Source: Leptospira ainazelensis (GTDB taxonomy: Bacteria > Spirochaetota > Leptospiria > Leptospirales > Leptospiraceae). From it: a DNA stretch of 64,000 nucleotides. The DNA is taken from positions 372,001 through 436,000 of the forward strand of contig NZ_JAFFPT010000079.1 in NCBI RefSeq assembly GCF_016918785.1, written 5' to 3'. Made by a program: the position numbers and the translations under genes. The notes under the pieces are model-generated. The model was not told the DNA's origin. It saw nothing but the letters and a program-made list of their open reading frames with translations, and searched no databases. Shown here piece after piece: positions 10,350 to 19,821 of this stretch. Position 1 is the stretch's first letter, and every line of letters begins with the position of its first letter.

Positions 10350-12050
10350 TTAAGGAGCCATCTCATAAGCGTCTTTGTAAGAATAAACCTTTGCACAGAC
10401 TCTCAAAAAAAGTTCCTCGTCTTCGATCGGTTTGTGAATCATCTCTAGACATTTCGCCATTTGTTCCGCGCTGCTGCTCCTTTTGGAATAGAGCTGAAGC
10501 GCGTATTTGGAAAAGTCGCGGATCATAAAATCGAAAATCTGACTCAAAAGATCGTCTTCCACCTTTTCGATCGCGGCGTTTTCGATCAGAAGTTGCCCAT
10601 AAGCGACTAACGTAAACAATTCCCCCAAGATCAACATGAAGTCGAGATCCTTTGCTTGTTTTGAATCTGGCGGAGTTTTTTCTAAGAATTCCTTGAGAGT
10701 TACGATCTGCTTTCTAAAAATTTTGACGTTCGGAAGATCAACGCTCGCATAAACGGTGTTATAGTCGTGAAACGATATTTTCTCGAAACCCTTAGTGGTC
10801 GCCCCTTGATTAAAAAGAAAATCGTCGTTTTTGAAATCGTTCACTTTCGGGATTACCGGAAGGGAAGAATTCGGCTCGAAGAAATAGTTGTGCATGAACT
10901 TTATGATCAGAGCCATGTTGACGTGCGCGGTTCCTTCCAACTTAGGAAGCCCCCGAATGTCTTTCGCTGCCATTTCAAAATACATATTCTTCTCAAAACC
11001 TTTTGCGGCGATCACGTCCCAAAGAAGATTGATGACCTCTTCTCCCTGCATCGTAACTTTCATCTTCACCATAGGATTAAAGAGAAGATAACGCCGATCG
11101 GAACCGGAAGCGGATCTCATATAGTCTTTTGCCCTGGAAGCGAAAAGTTTCATGGAAAACAATCGGCAATAAGCGTCGACAAACATCTGTTTGATCTGAG
11201 GGAAGTCGGTCACGTAACGATTGAATAATTTTCTCTTCGACGCGTGATTGATCGCTTCGTAAAAGGAGTGGGTACAAATTCCGATCGAAGCCCAGCCTAG
11301 ATTGTATTTACAGATCGCGATCGTACTTAAGGAAGCGTCCCACGCATCACGGTCCTTGGAAAGAATCTCGTTCTCCGAAATCGGATAGTCGTGAAGCGCG
11401 TATTCTCCCACGTAACTCTGAGAGTTTACTACGTTCTGAATGAGTTCGTAATTCTTATGTTGAGAGTTGACCGCAAAAAAAACGTAGTTACCGGTTTCTT
11501 TCATCCTTCCGAACGTCGAAACGATCGCGGCCTTGTTCGAGTTACCGATGTAGTATTTGTCTCCGTTGGCGACATACGATCCTTCCCCTTTTTTTTCGAG
11601 AATCATATCGCTCGAAATCAAGTCGGCTCCGTGTTCTTTTTCGGAAAGACCGAAGGCAAAGATCTCTCCCTCTTTTAGAAGTTTTGCGGTTTTGTGTTTG
11701 ATCTCTTCGTTTTTACTGATCCATATCGGGCCGAGTCCCAACATCGTAACCTGCCAGGTATACCAATAACAAAGTCCGTAAAAGCCGGTGATCTCGTTGA
11801 AGTCGCAGATTCGAGTCGTATCCCAACGTGAGTCGGAATCTCCATAACCGGCCGGAGTCATCAGAGTCGCGAACGCCTTTACTTCCTTTTGAAATTCGAG
11901 AAAATCTCCGTACCAGGTCTGATGACGATCGTCTTCTTTTAACTTGTTTTTTCCTTTTTTTTCAAAGAACTCGATGGTTCTTTTCATGATGTTTTTAGAT
12001 TTTTCATCTAAATGTGCAAATTCGGTTTTTTTTGGGTTTAACAGTTCCAT
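10350..12050 (-). CDS. Acyl-CoA dehydrogenase family protein
   Basis: A 566-residue flavoprotein-type dehydrogenase. The central region has the family's substrate and FAD-binding text: FAFGLSEKEHGADLISSDMILEK near residue 130, followed by YVANGDKYYIGNSNKAAIVSTFGR. The C-terminal helical domain has RYLLFNPMVKMKVTMQGEEVINLLWDVIAAKGFEKN and LEGTAHVNMALI. It is longer than classical acyl-CoA dehydrogenases (about 380 residues) because of a C-terminal all-alpha extension of about 150 residues. Longer members act on large or unusual acyl chains, but the substrate here is not known. ATG 12050 follows AAGAGATTAGAAT. It stands alone. Confidence 0.87.
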   Translation of the reverse strand: MELLNPKKTEFAHLDEKSKNIMKRTIEFFEKKGKNKLKEDDRHQTWYGDFLEFQKEVKAFATLMTPAGYGDSDSRWDTTRICDFNEITGFYGLCYWYTWQVTMLGLGPIWISKNEEIKHKTAKLLKEGEIFAFGLSEKEHGADLISSDMILEKKGEGSYVANGDKYYIGNSNKAAIVSTFGRMKETGNYVFFAVNSQHKNYELIQNVVNSQSYVGEYALHDYPISENEILSKDRDAWDASLSTIAICKYNLGWASIGICTHSFYEAINHASKRKLFNRYVTDFPQIKQMFVDAYCRLFSMKLFASRAKDYMRSASGSDRRYLLFNPMVKMKVTMQGEEVINLLWDVIAAKGFEKNMYFEMAAKDIRGLPKLEGTAHVNMALIIKFMHNYFFEPNSSLPVIPKVNDFKNDDFLFNQGATTKGFEKISFHDYNTVYASVDLPNVKIFRKQIVTLKEFLEKTPPDSKQAKDLDFMLILGELFTLVAYGQLLIENAAIEKVEDDLLSQIFDFMIRDFSKYALQLYSKRSSSAEQMAKCLEMIHKPIEDEELFLRVCAKVYSYKDAYEMAP

Positions 12051-12572
12051 ATTCTAATCTCTTTTACGGTGGATGGATTCAAACCATTCGAAGAATTTTT
12101 GTTATAGAAGAATTCTCCGCAAGAAGGACAAACAAAAACGGCGTTCGATAACACGGAATCTCGATCGGCGGACTTCGTTTGTCTTTCTTTGGGTTTTTAG
12201 AATGTTCTCAATGACCGATTCCACAAACCCGATGTTTGAAAAACCAATCGTATAAAAAAGAAATCTACTCACAAGTTTAATTTCCGAGAAGATTCCCGGC
12301 TTTCTCGACGCTTCCGTTCCCATTCTTAGCCGAATTCCGTTTGTTATGAAAAAAGGAAAGAATTCCATCCTTAAAAATTAGGACACCAAAAGAGCGGATC
12401 AAAAACAAAATCACCGGTCGAGAAAAAATCCAAAAAGAAATTAAGAACATTCAAAAATTTGAATATTCTTGCAAAAAATCCCAGAATCCGATTTGGAAAT
12501 ATTTCCAAAATTCTTTCCGCTTTGAAATTACGAATCGGATCTTCGTATGAGTATTCCGAGCTCGAAAAATTC
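12051..12572. other. Spacer, no convincing gene
   Basis: About 520 A/T-rich bases between the acyl-CoA dehydrogenase and pcm genes. The only notable item is TACTCACAAGTTTAA at about 12267-12281. It repeats the left end of the inverted-repeat element at 15099 and could be a remnant of one. Confidence 0.4.
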
Positions 12573-13250
12573 TTAGGATTCATTTCCCAACAAGGGAACA
12601 AACTTGACTCCGCCTTTGATTTCCAAAGACCAATCGTCAACGGTCTTTCTGGCGATCATCAGAACTTGTTCTTCCTTTCCCGTCGGAAATATAAAAATTC
12701 CTCCCGGAACCAATGAACGAAAATACGGACTCTCCCGGCTTGGAAGTTCGGAAAGAGAAGCGCAAGAGATCATCTTTTCAAAAAAAAGCCCGGGCTTTAG
12801 CGCTTCCGGCCCGCTTCCGGTAAAAAAACTATGTTTCTTCGTACATCCGGGATTCCAACATTCCAGATTGGAAATCGCGGTTTTGTGAAGAGGTTCAAAA
12901 AATTCTACGGAGTAAATTTTTGCTCCGAGAAAATCAAGGACCGCACTCTGATAACCGGAACCGGTTCCGATTTCAAAAACGCGATCTCCTTTTTGGATTT
13001 CGAGGAGCGCCGACATCCAAGCTACCATAAACGGTTGCGAAATGGTTTGATTGCATCCGATGGGAAGGGGTTTGTCTTCGTAGGCTTGAGAAGAATACAG
13101 AGAAGGGACAAAACATTCTCTAGGAATCGAGAGTATCGCAGAGAGAACGTTTCGATCTCGGATTCCTCGAGAAACAATTTGTGATTTCACCATTCGTTCG
13201 CGTTCGACGCGCCGCAGGAGCGGATCGCAGATTTTGGATACGGAGGACAT
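12573..13250 (-). CDS. pcm: Protein-L-isoaspartate O-methyltransferase
   Basis: A 225-residue SAM-dependent methyltransferase that repairs isoaspartyl residues in damaged proteins. It has the family N-terminus ERERMVKSQIVSRGIRDRNVLSAI and PRECFVP. AYEDKPLPIGCNQTISQPFMVAWM, which contains the substrate-binding segment, comes next, followed by the SAM motif VFEIGTGSGYQSAVL. Length fits the family. It is divergent from the tRNA-Phe gene about 95 bases upstream. No operon partner is seen. Confidence 0.93.
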   Translation of the reverse strand: MSSVSKICDPLLRRVERERMVKSQIVSRGIRDRNVLSAILSIPRECFVPSLYSSQAYEDKPLPIGCNQTISQPFMVAWMSALLEIQKGDRVFEIGTGSGYQSAVLDFLGAKIYSVEFFEPLHKTAISNLECWNPGCTKKHSFFTGSGPEALKPGLFFEKMISCASLSELPSRESPYFRSLVPGGIFIFPTGKEEQVLMIARKTVDDWSLEIKGGVKFVPLLGNES

Positions 13251-13340
13251 TTTATATTTCTCCGAAAGACTCCGAGGAGAAGAAGTTGTATCCGATCTTT
13301 TTCGTTGACAGTGAAGCCTGTTTTTCTATGCTGTCCATGA

Positions 13341-13426
<86 letters not shown>

Positions 13427-13432
13427 TCTACT

Positions 13433-13699
13433 TTACTTCGCCGCCTTCCTTTCTTCTCCCAATTTCCAGAGTTCCGAAAATACGAGTTCGTCTATCACCT
13501 TACATAGTTCCGGTTTATATAATTTTTTGACCGGCGGTTTCGGGTAGATATGAATTTCGTCAGTGTTCGGAATATAAGTCATCATCTTCAGAATCTGATC
13601 TTCTCCTTCCACTTCATACATTGTATAAGACATTCCTTTTGCGGGAATGATCTGTTCGGTTTCTAAATATTTCATTCTACTCTGGTCCTTTTGTTCCAA
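13433..13699 (-). CDS. Conserved-looking hypothetical protein
   Basis: An 88-residue soluble, charged protein of unrecognised family. It has no signal peptide or membrane segment and contains a central KMMTYIPNTDEIHIYPKPPVKKLYKPELCKVIDELVF stretch. The listed start is a TTG at 13699. An ATG at 13675 (MKYLETEQ) preceded by AAGGACC is an equally good or better start, giving 80 residues. It converges on tRNA-Phe, 15 bases from it. Composition and codon use look like real coding sequence. Confidence 0.6.
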   Translation of the reverse strand: MEQKDQSRMKYLETEQIIPAKGMSYTMYEVEGEDQILKMMTYIPNTDEIHIYPKPPVKKLYKPELCKVIDELVFSELWKLGEERKAAK

Positions 13700-13940
13700 G
13701 GGCTCTTCTTGAGGTTGAAGATTGTTTTCAATGGATCTTTCTTCTAGGCTAATCAGATTCCACGTATTTGTAAAGTAAAAGAAGAATGAAAAGCCGGGCT
13801 TTACCGTCTTTTCAAGGAAATCTCCGGGAAGAGCCGAATTTTAATCGTAATTTGGAGAATCTTCTTTCTCGTTTTTTAAGAAAGATAAGAATCGTTCCGA
13901 AAGAATCTTTTGTACCGTATCCGACCGAAAGATCCTTTGA

Positions 13941-13960
13941 AAAGTAGGAACTCCTTTTTT
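13941..13960. repeat. Dispersed palindrome copy
   Basis: AAAGTAGGAACTCCTTTTTT lies just upstream of the P-loop kinase gene. It is a copy of the window-wide element in the reverse orientation. Confidence 0.8.
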
Positions 13961-13968
13961 CAAATACT

Positions 13969-14400
13969 ATGAACTTAGAATCTTCGCTCCTTCTCATCCG
14001 AGGCCTTCCCGGCGCAGGAAAAAGCGCTTTGGCAAAAGTTTTATCGGAAAACGGAAAGTATCCCGTCTTTTCCGTAGACGATTACTTTACAAATCCGGAA
14101 ACGAAAGAATACAAATTTCAGTACACGGAAAATCATCTTGCCTACAAGAGTTGCGAAGAAAGAACCAGAAAGGCGATGGAAGCAAAATCTCCGAAGATTT
14201 TTTTAGACAATACGTTTACACTTTTTTGGGAGATGGAACCCTACTTCAAAATGGCTTCCGAATGGAATTATACGGTTTTTGTTCTGACGGTGGAAAACTA
14301 CCACAGAGGAAAAAACATCCATTCCATTGAAGATAAACAACTCCAAAAGATGGCTTCCAAATATAAGGTCCGTCTATTGTCTTCCGATTTGATGGAATAA
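13969..14400 (+). CDS. P-loop kinase/ATPase, N4BP2-like
   Basis: A 143-residue protein with a Walker A motif GLPGAGKS at residues 12-19. After it come VFSVDDYFTNPETKEYKF, then AYKSCEERTRKAMEAKSPKIFLDNTFTLFWEMEPYFKMA. This order (P-loop, DDYF, a DNT(N) Asp, WEM-PY) is characteristic of the N4BP2/polynucleotide-kinase-like group of P-loop enzymes. They phosphorylate small molecules or nucleic-acid ends. The substrate is unknown. It is not accompanied by an antitoxin-like gene, so I do not call it a zeta toxin. Confidence 0.75.
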   Translation: MNLESSLLLIRGLPGAGKSALAKVLSENGKYPVFSVDDYFTNPETKEYKFQYTENHLAYKSCEERTRKAMEAKSPKIFLDNTFTLFWEMEPYFKMASEWNYTVFVLTVENYHRGKNIHSIEDKQLQKMASKYKVRLLSSDLME

Positions 14401-15098
14401 ACGGTTTTCTTTTTTTAAAGTACCAAGCGAGAGGAGCGATTTCCACGGTTTCTCCTCCTAAAATCGATTCAACGTATGCGCCGAGAAAAAAGACTTTGTC
14501 GAAAAATACTTTCAGACGGACTTGAAGTCGATTCGCGCGAGAATTTCGGAAAAGTTGACAAAGAAGTTTTTCGCAAATTCTCAAAAAGTAGGAACTCCCA
14601 TCGAAATCGAACAGAGATAAGTCTGTGAAAAAGTTCTTAAACCGTTTCAGGGAAGAAATCTGCGGGAACTCCACAGATTTTATTACGAGCCGACTGAGTT
14701 TTGTAAACGGCTTCTTCTAACATTTCGGAGAAGCCCTAATCTCACCGACCAAATAGGAAGTCGGGAAATTCCTTTTTCAAATTCTAAGAATCTAAGTTCG
14801 AATTCATTACAAAATTTTCTCAACGGAGAAATCTGATTTATGTTCCAATTCCTTTTGGAAAATCCCTTAAGAAATGATCCAGAACTTGTTGAAAATCTAA
14901 AAGTGTGGGAACTCCTCCGTTTCGGATCTGCGAGAACCGATTTCGCGAAAAACCAAGGAGAGCTCTTGTAGGAGCTCCCGCAAAATTTCCTTTCGGATTT
15001 TGAGACCAGCTTCCATTTCCATTCTCAAACAAATCGTGTAGAAGAAGAATTCCGGGATTCCGATTGATTAGAACAAACATTTTCGCTCCTCCGACCAG
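14401..15098. other. Repeat-rich spacer
   Basis: No gene is seen. Palindrome copies lie at 14583-14600 (AAAAAGTAGGAACTCCCA), 14661-14675, 14903-14918 (GTGTGGGAACTCCTCC) and 14968-14981 (GTAGGAGCTCCCGC). The copy at 14661 is flanked by AAATCTG and CAGATTT arms, forming a hairpin at 14657-14680. That hairpin resembles the one at 4941. Confidence 0.6.
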
Positions 15099-15352
15099 AA
15101 CTTTACTCACAAGTTTAAAAACTATCTGGAATAAACAAGATCCAAATAAGAATTTTTGTAGGAGTTCCTACATTGGGTGGGGGAACTTTTTACTTGCAAA
15201 AAGTCGAGTTTTCTGATAGAGAAAAGTCGCCCGATTCTTCCCGCCAACCCGCCTCCTCCAACCCAACGAGGGTGGGGCGCGCGTTTTACGGAGGACTGTC
15301 GTTGTTACGACAAATTCTTTGAAAGATTCAGTCCATCTGTGGTAAGGTTATG
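15099..15352. mobile_element. MITE-like element, copy 1
   Basis: A roughly 254-base non-coding element. Its left end CTTTACTCACAAGTTT and right end CTGTGGTAAGGTTATG are imperfect inverted repeats of one another. Inside, in order, are the palindrome GTAGGAGTTCCTAC (15158), a GAGGGTGGGGCG box, and GTTTTACGGAGGACTGTCG followed by a TTACGACA arm that forms a small hairpin. GATTCAGTCC follows. The same parts in the same order appear in the element at 22083. No transposase is encoded. The class is an inference from structure. Confidence 0.65.
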
Positions 15353-15598
15353 CTCCTCCGACGGACGTTGTCCGAAACAGAACGATCAACTTTAAAAAAC
15401 TTTATTTTTGCCCAACCTTCGACCGGAAAGCTACAAACGATACTACCGTCCTTCCATTTCATCGATAAAATGATAATTTTCATTGTGTCAAAATATCGGA
15501 TCTATAATTCAGAAACTCGTTCAGGAAATTTTATATTTACTAATCTGTCCCTTCGTTCAATTTTAAGCTGCTATATTTCGAAAGAGAGTAAGAGTCAA

Positions 15599-16783
15599 AT
15601 GTTGGAATCAATGAACGGAATCAAATCGAAAAATAGAGAATTGGATGTGCTCCATTCTCCGGACCAGAGAAAGCATATTATTGAAAAACATTTATTAAAT
15701 CAGTCCTTAATTATAAAAGGCGATGAAGAAGGTTCCAGTCTAACCATCAAACAATTCATTCCCGAGGGAGAGAAATTGATCGTCGAGCTGCAAGGAGACA
15801 TCGATCTCACTTCTAAGAACGAATTGATTCTCTATAGAATTCTTGCGAAGTATGTGCAACTCGAATGTTTTTTTCAGCAGAGCATCAACGAAAGAACGGC
15901 CGAACTTTCGGTGAGTCAAATCTCCATCGCAAAATCCAACCGCGCGTTTCCGAGATATCCTGTCGCCGAAGACTCCGCTCATATCACCAATATCAATTCT
16001 TCCAAGACGGTGATCGACGCCTCCCTTTTTAACATCCCGACTTTGGTCAAGGTGAGCTTTGAAGACTATAAAACGAAATTAAAAACTTATGATTTCGGAA
16101 TCGTCGAGATCGACGTCTTCAAGGCGGATCTGGATGAAAAATTCGACTTAGTAAAAAGGACAAAAAAATACATTCATATCGAAAACACTTCGGACGAATC
16201 TTCTTACACATCCAAAAATGAAAATCAAATCGACGTGGAAGATCAGATCAACCAAGAAATCTCGACTCTGATCCGCAAATACAAGGATGAGAAAATTCTT
16301 TCCGAAATCATTTTTCCGATCATTTACGTCAATCACTCCAGGCAATCCATTCCTCTCGGTTATATTTGGATTCGAAATAAAGAAAAAAATCTCACAAAAG
16401 AAACCATTCACCAAGTATCCGAACTCGCAAAAGAAATGGTCGCAAGAATCAAAGAATCGAATACAGTGATGACCACCGAAAAATTTCCGATCATCGATAT
16501 TTCCAACAACGGAGTTTGTGTCAAAATCACAAATTCTCATTTGATTCAAACTCTTCCCAAACATACGGGTTTTGTATTTGATATCTATATCAGAATGCAG
16601 GGGTATTTTAAGGTTTTCGGCGCGGTACGTTGGATATCTTACGATTCTTCCGGCAATCTGATTCTCGGTCTGGAATTGGTCGCGAAGTCGGCGCTTCCCG
16701 GAGAGAGGGAAAAGTTTCACAAAAACGTTGAACTTTTGGGGCAAGGAAAATTCACGGGAATGAAAACGAGCAACGCGGTCTAA
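15599..16783 (+). CDS. DUF1577/PilZ-like Leptospira protein
   Basis: A 394-residue soluble protein of the type annotated DUF1577 in Leptospira. Its C-terminal part (GVCVKITNSHLIQTLPKHTGFVFDI, FKVFGAVRWISYDSSGNLILGLEL) has the fold signature of a PilZ-like beta-barrel, so cyclic-di-GMP binding is possible. The arginines of the canonical RxxxR motif are not evident. The N-terminal 80 residues are predicted alpha/beta (LIVELQGDIDLTSKNELILYRIL). The frame stays open upstream to 15350, but the ATG at 15599 after GAGAGTAAGAG is preferred, because the upstream part overlaps the end of the 15099-15352 element and reads like non-coding sequence. Function unknown. Confidence 0.7.
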   Translation: MLESMNGIKSKNRELDVLHSPDQRKHIIEKHLLNQSLIIKGDEEGSSLTIKQFIPEGEKLIVELQGDIDLTSKNELILYRILAKYVQLECFFQQSINERTAELSVSQISIAKSNRAFPRYPVAEDSAHITNINSSKTVIDASLFNIPTLVKVSFEDYKTKLKTYDFGIVEIDVFKADLDEKFDLVKRTKKYIHIENTSDESSYTSKNENQIDVEDQINQEISTLIRKYKDEKILSEIIFPIIYVNHSRQSIPLGYIWIRNKEKNLTKETIHQVSELAKEMVARIKESNTVMTTEKFPIIDISNNGVCVKITNSHLIQTLPKHTGFVFDIYIRMQGYFKVFGAVRWISYDSSGNLILGLELVAKSALPGEREKFHKNVELLGQGKFTGMKTSNAV

Positions 16784-17148
16784 TTCCCATCCTTTCGGAT
16801 TCTTAAATACGTTCCTTTTTCGAATCCATTTTGATGATTGCTATATTTTAATATTCTTATATACTAATATCGAAGAATATTGAATTATCCAGAGGACCGT
16901 GCCCTAAAACGCCAGCGTTTTAGGGCATTTCAAATGTCTTACCGCTCTGAAGAAATCTCCTGCTCACGATTCTCCAAAATCGACCGTCCGTATCTCATCA
17001 AACTACAACGAAGATCCAAATGCGCTGCGGATGAAATGGGACAAGAGGAACGGCTCCTTTTCAAAACCTCCGCCCGATAAAAAAATTCGGAAGCAGACAA
17101 AAGTTCCACTTTCATTCTTATCCTTTGAAAATCCTCCTGAATCCAGTT
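16784..17148. other. Spacer with a long perfect palindrome
   Basis: No convincing gene lies in this spacer. It contains A/T-rich sequence at 16800-16880 and the 13-bp inverted repeat at 16900-16927. Confidence 0.5.
16900..16927. repeat. 13-bp perfect inverted repeat
   Basis: TGCCCTAAAACGC, a CA centre, then the exact complement. With a 2-base centre it would form a tight cruciform or hairpin. No T run follows, so it is not a standard terminator. It could be an operator or the end of a transcript of the DUF1577 gene. Confidence 0.6.
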
Positions 17149-18240
17149 TCAGTTTAGAGTAAAGGAACGTTTGTCGAATAGTTGCGCCTCTCTGAATTTT
17201 TTTGGAGACATTCCGGTTTCCCGTAAAAAGGCCCTGTGAAATACCGAATTCGAATTAAACCCGACCGCGTTTCCGACCGAAATCACCGGTCGACTTGGAT
17301 CGTTGATCAAAATTTCCTTCGCTTCCCGGACCCGAAATCGATTGATATAGTTGTTAAAGTTGATTCCTTTATGATCGTTTAGATAAGAGGAAAGCTGATG
17401 AACCGAAACTCCAAGCTCCTCCGCAACGTTTGGAAGTCGAATATCTTCGTCCAAATAAATGCGCTCTTCTTGTATGAGATAACTCAACTGTTTCTCTAAG
17501 GCGTCTATGTCGATGTCCCCTAAGAGAGATTTTTTCGAGGAATTCTTTTGTATTTCTGCGGTGACCTTTTCTCCTAAAAAGTTTCGAAAGTAAACGCTAA
17601 GAAAATAAAAAAATACGACTTCCACCGTCGTGATCGCTCCCGAAAGATGCACGAGAACTTTTTTATCCAAGATGATGCCCACAATCTCCGTAAGCGCTCC
17701 AAAAGAAAGCAACACCACGGATCCACCCAGAACTTTCGACCTAAGAGTACTGAAATCGAAAACTCGATTCGTGAACATACGATAGACGGCGCCTCCTATA
17801 TAAACCAACACAAATAAATCCGTTAGATAGAGGAACATCCCGAATTCAAATCGACTCTGTTGATCGTATAAACTTGCAATCGGAATCGATAATACAAGAG
17901 GTGGAACTAGGTTCCAATAATACTTTGAAGGAAGTTTCGCATACTTAGAGAAAACAAGAATCGAATTCAGATACACGAATACACCCGCAGTGGAAAGCGA
18001 AATCAAATCGATCTGAAATAAAAAACGTTTCATCCAATCGTATGAAACTGAGTTAATCGTGGTTTCGTCCAAGTATTGAAAAATCGCCGTAAGAATCAGA
18101 AGGGCCGATAAAAAATAATCGATCTGACGTCTGGCTCGCAACAATCGGTCAAGCCCGAGGATCAAAGCAAAAAAAACTCCGAATCTCGAAATAGCGATCA
18201 GTAATTCTTCCCGTAATAACCAATGGATTACATCCGCCAT
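17149..18240 (-). CDS. Membrane-anchored AraC-family transcriptional regulator
   Basis: A 363-residue protein with about seven hydrophobic segments in the first 230 residues and a C-terminal AraC DNA-binding domain. The domain has a first helix-turn-helix at RLPNVAEELGVSVHQLSSYLND and a second at VISVGNAVGFNSNSVFHRAFLRETGMSPKKFRE. The sensor part thus lies in the inner membrane, an architecture common in Leptospira and other spirochaetes. The ATG at 18240 follows GGAAGTTGAGATA. An in-frame TTG at 18255 is less likely. No target gene is adjacent. The ligand is unknown. Confidence 0.9.
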   Translation of the reverse strand: MADVIHWLLREELLIAISRFGVFFALILGLDRLLRARRQIDYFLSALLILTAIFQYLDETTINSVSYDWMKRFLFQIDLISLSTAGVFVYLNSILVFSKYAKLPSKYYWNLVPPLVLSIPIASLYDQQSRFEFGMFLYLTDLFVLVYIGGAVYRMFTNRVFDFSTLRSKVLGGSVVLLSFGALTEIVGIILDKKVLVHLSGAITTVEVVFFYFLSVYFRNFLGEKVTAEIQKNSSKKSLLGDIDIDALEKQLSYLIQEERIYLDEDIRLPNVAEELGVSVHQLSSYLNDHKGINFNNYINRFRVREAKEILINDPSRPVISVGNAVGFNSNSVFHRAFLRETGMSPKKFREAQLFDKRSFTLN

Positions 18241-18255
18241 TATCTCAACTTCCAA

Positions 18256-18832
18256 AATTGAACTTTTTCTTTTTTATAATTTCGATCCCTTTCTTTAAAA
18301 GGGTATTCGTTTAATAAAATTGTTTGCATCTTAATGTTTAACCTTTTAAATTCTTATAACTTTCAAATGACCAACAAAATATCCGCGTTTATTTTTCACT
18401 TAAAAGAATTAAGCTGTAACGCTATAGGAGTGAACGACGTTTTTTTAAGAACAAACGTCAAATCGAGATCAGCAAACATTCAATAATTTATTTTATGAAA
18501 GTTTTAATCCTTTCGGATATTTATAATTACTTTCGGGTAAGATTGTTTTTTTTGGAATTTCATTTCGGATTTATCACGGATGAACAATCTTTCCTCTCAA
18601 TTCCATGCGTGCTAAAAAAAGAGATCGTGTTGATTTATAATTTAACACCGCATTCTTTTTATTTTTTACCTCGGAGCATCCAAGCGCTTTCGATGGTCCC
18701 CTTCTCGGCATTTCGAATCCGCGTTCGTGTTTTGTTTTGAATGCTTATCAATTAAAAATTTCCTTCCATTTTTAATTGAATTAAAATATCAGGATTTGAA
18801 CCTTAGTAAAGATGGGTTCGGAGAATAAAGAA
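18256..18832. other. A/T-rich divergent spacer
   Basis: About 580 bases between the divergent AraC regulator and the STAS gene. A frame of 81 codons starting at ATG 18495 is present, but its composition (many Phe, Leu, Ile) reads like translated A/T-rich spacer. TTTTTAATTGAATTAAAA near 18770 may be promoter or UP-element-like sequence for the STAS gene. Confidence 0.4.
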
Positions 18833-19237
18833 ATGGATGCCAAAACAGACTCTATCAGTTATAAAACCAACGATATGAAACTTACGATTGAACAAATATC
18901 TTCCGGAGGAACTCTCCCGGGACCGGCGGCTATTTTTCAAATTCAGGGAGATATCAATATTTTTTCGGCTAAGAAGTTAAAAGAATCTTTTAACGAATCC
19001 ATCGACAATGAAGTTTACATTCTTCTTATAGACCTGTCGGGAGTAAGAGTTATGGACTCTTCCGGAATAGCGACATTTATCGCGACGCACTCACGACTCA
19101 ACAAGATGCCGAACGCAGGAATCATTCTTTATTCTCTTACTCCTGAAATCGAAAAAATGTTAGAACTTACCCGGCTAAAATCCTTACTTCGGACTGCATC
19201 CAACTTTTCCGAGGCGATTCGACTTTTCAGCCCCTAA
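18833..19237 (+). CDS. STAS-domain protein (anti-sigma factor antagonist type)
   Basis: A 134-residue single STAS domain. It has IFQIQGDINIFSAKKLKESFNE, then ILLIDLSGVRVMDSSGIATFIATHSRLNK, where the Ser in MDSSGIA is the residue phosphorylated in SpoIIAA/RsbV-type antagonists. LLRTASNFSEAIRLF closes it. Such proteins bind or release anti-sigma kinases in stress signalling. The ATG at 18833 is preceded by GGAGAATAAAGA with good spacing. An ATG at 18812 in the same frame has a weaker site. No kinase or phosphatase partner is adjacent. Confidence 0.85.
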   Translation: MDAKTDSISYKTNDMKLTIEQISSGGTLPGPAAIFQIQGDINIFSAKKLKESFNESIDNEVYILLIDLSGVRVMDSSGIATFIATHSRLNKMPNAGIILYSLTPEIEKMLELTRLKSLLRTASNFSEAIRLFSP

Positions 19238-19821
19238 CCGAAACCTTTACTTCTTTTTACCTTCGGGATCCCCTTCGGTTTTTTGTGTGCCTTTTGCATT
19301 CCTGCATTTTCGTCGTAGAATGGGATTTTCTGCACAATGAAGCCCATTGCCGCTGGTGTGAAAATCCGTATTTTTTGTTGGATCGAATCATCCTCGGTTG
19401 CTTGTTTTCTGCAAAATGAACTCGGAGAGCTCTGAAAAGTGTGAGTTCCTACTTTTTATAGGATTTAATGGTGCATTTTTCCTTTGTCGTATAAATCGGA
19501 AAAGGCAAGTTCCAAAGTCCGTATATGAAAATCGGTGAATCCGAAAAGTGTGAGTTCCTACTTTTTCAAAACGGCTTTTTTCGCGGGAGTTCCCGCATTT
19601 TAGAACTAAAAGATCCATCTCGATTCTTCAAAAAAATCCCTTCCGATCCTAATAAAAATGCTACAAAGGCAACTCGTCGTTTCCCCCGGCTGAATTCTTG
19701 TTCCGACAAACAAATCCCATTCTAAAAAATAGTTGCAAGAGGCTTCAAGTCCGTCCGAAGGGGAACCACGGAAATTTCTTTTTTGCTTGTACTTTTTGAG
19801 GCTTAAGACCAAGATCAACGG
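19238..19821. other. Spacer with three palindrome copies
   Basis: No gene here. Two nearly identical copies of GAAAAGTGTGAGTTCCTAC plus T's lie at 19434-19457 and 19543-19566, in the same orientation about 109 bases apart. GCGGGAGTTCCCGCATTTT follows at 19583-19601. Between the STAS stop and 19290 are CCGAA and TTCGG arms followed by a T run, which may be a weak terminator. Confidence 0.6.

Noticed and set aside
10152..10448. A frame of 98 codons repeating the peptide RSYFDW
   Set aside because: It is a translation of the tandem DNA array and is overlapped by the acyl-CoA dehydrogenase gene.
12102..12368. An 88-codon minus-strand frame in the spacer before pcm
   Set aside because: No ribosome site and unnatural residue composition for a coding region.
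13969..14400. Zeta-toxin or toxin-antitoxin reading of the P-loop kinase
   Set aside because: No antitoxin-like partner lies next to it, and the motif order fits N4BP2-like kinases better.
18495..18740. An 81-codon frame (ATG 18495) before the STAS gene
   Set aside because: Composition is typical of translated A/T-rich spacer, with no ribosome site or recognisable motif.
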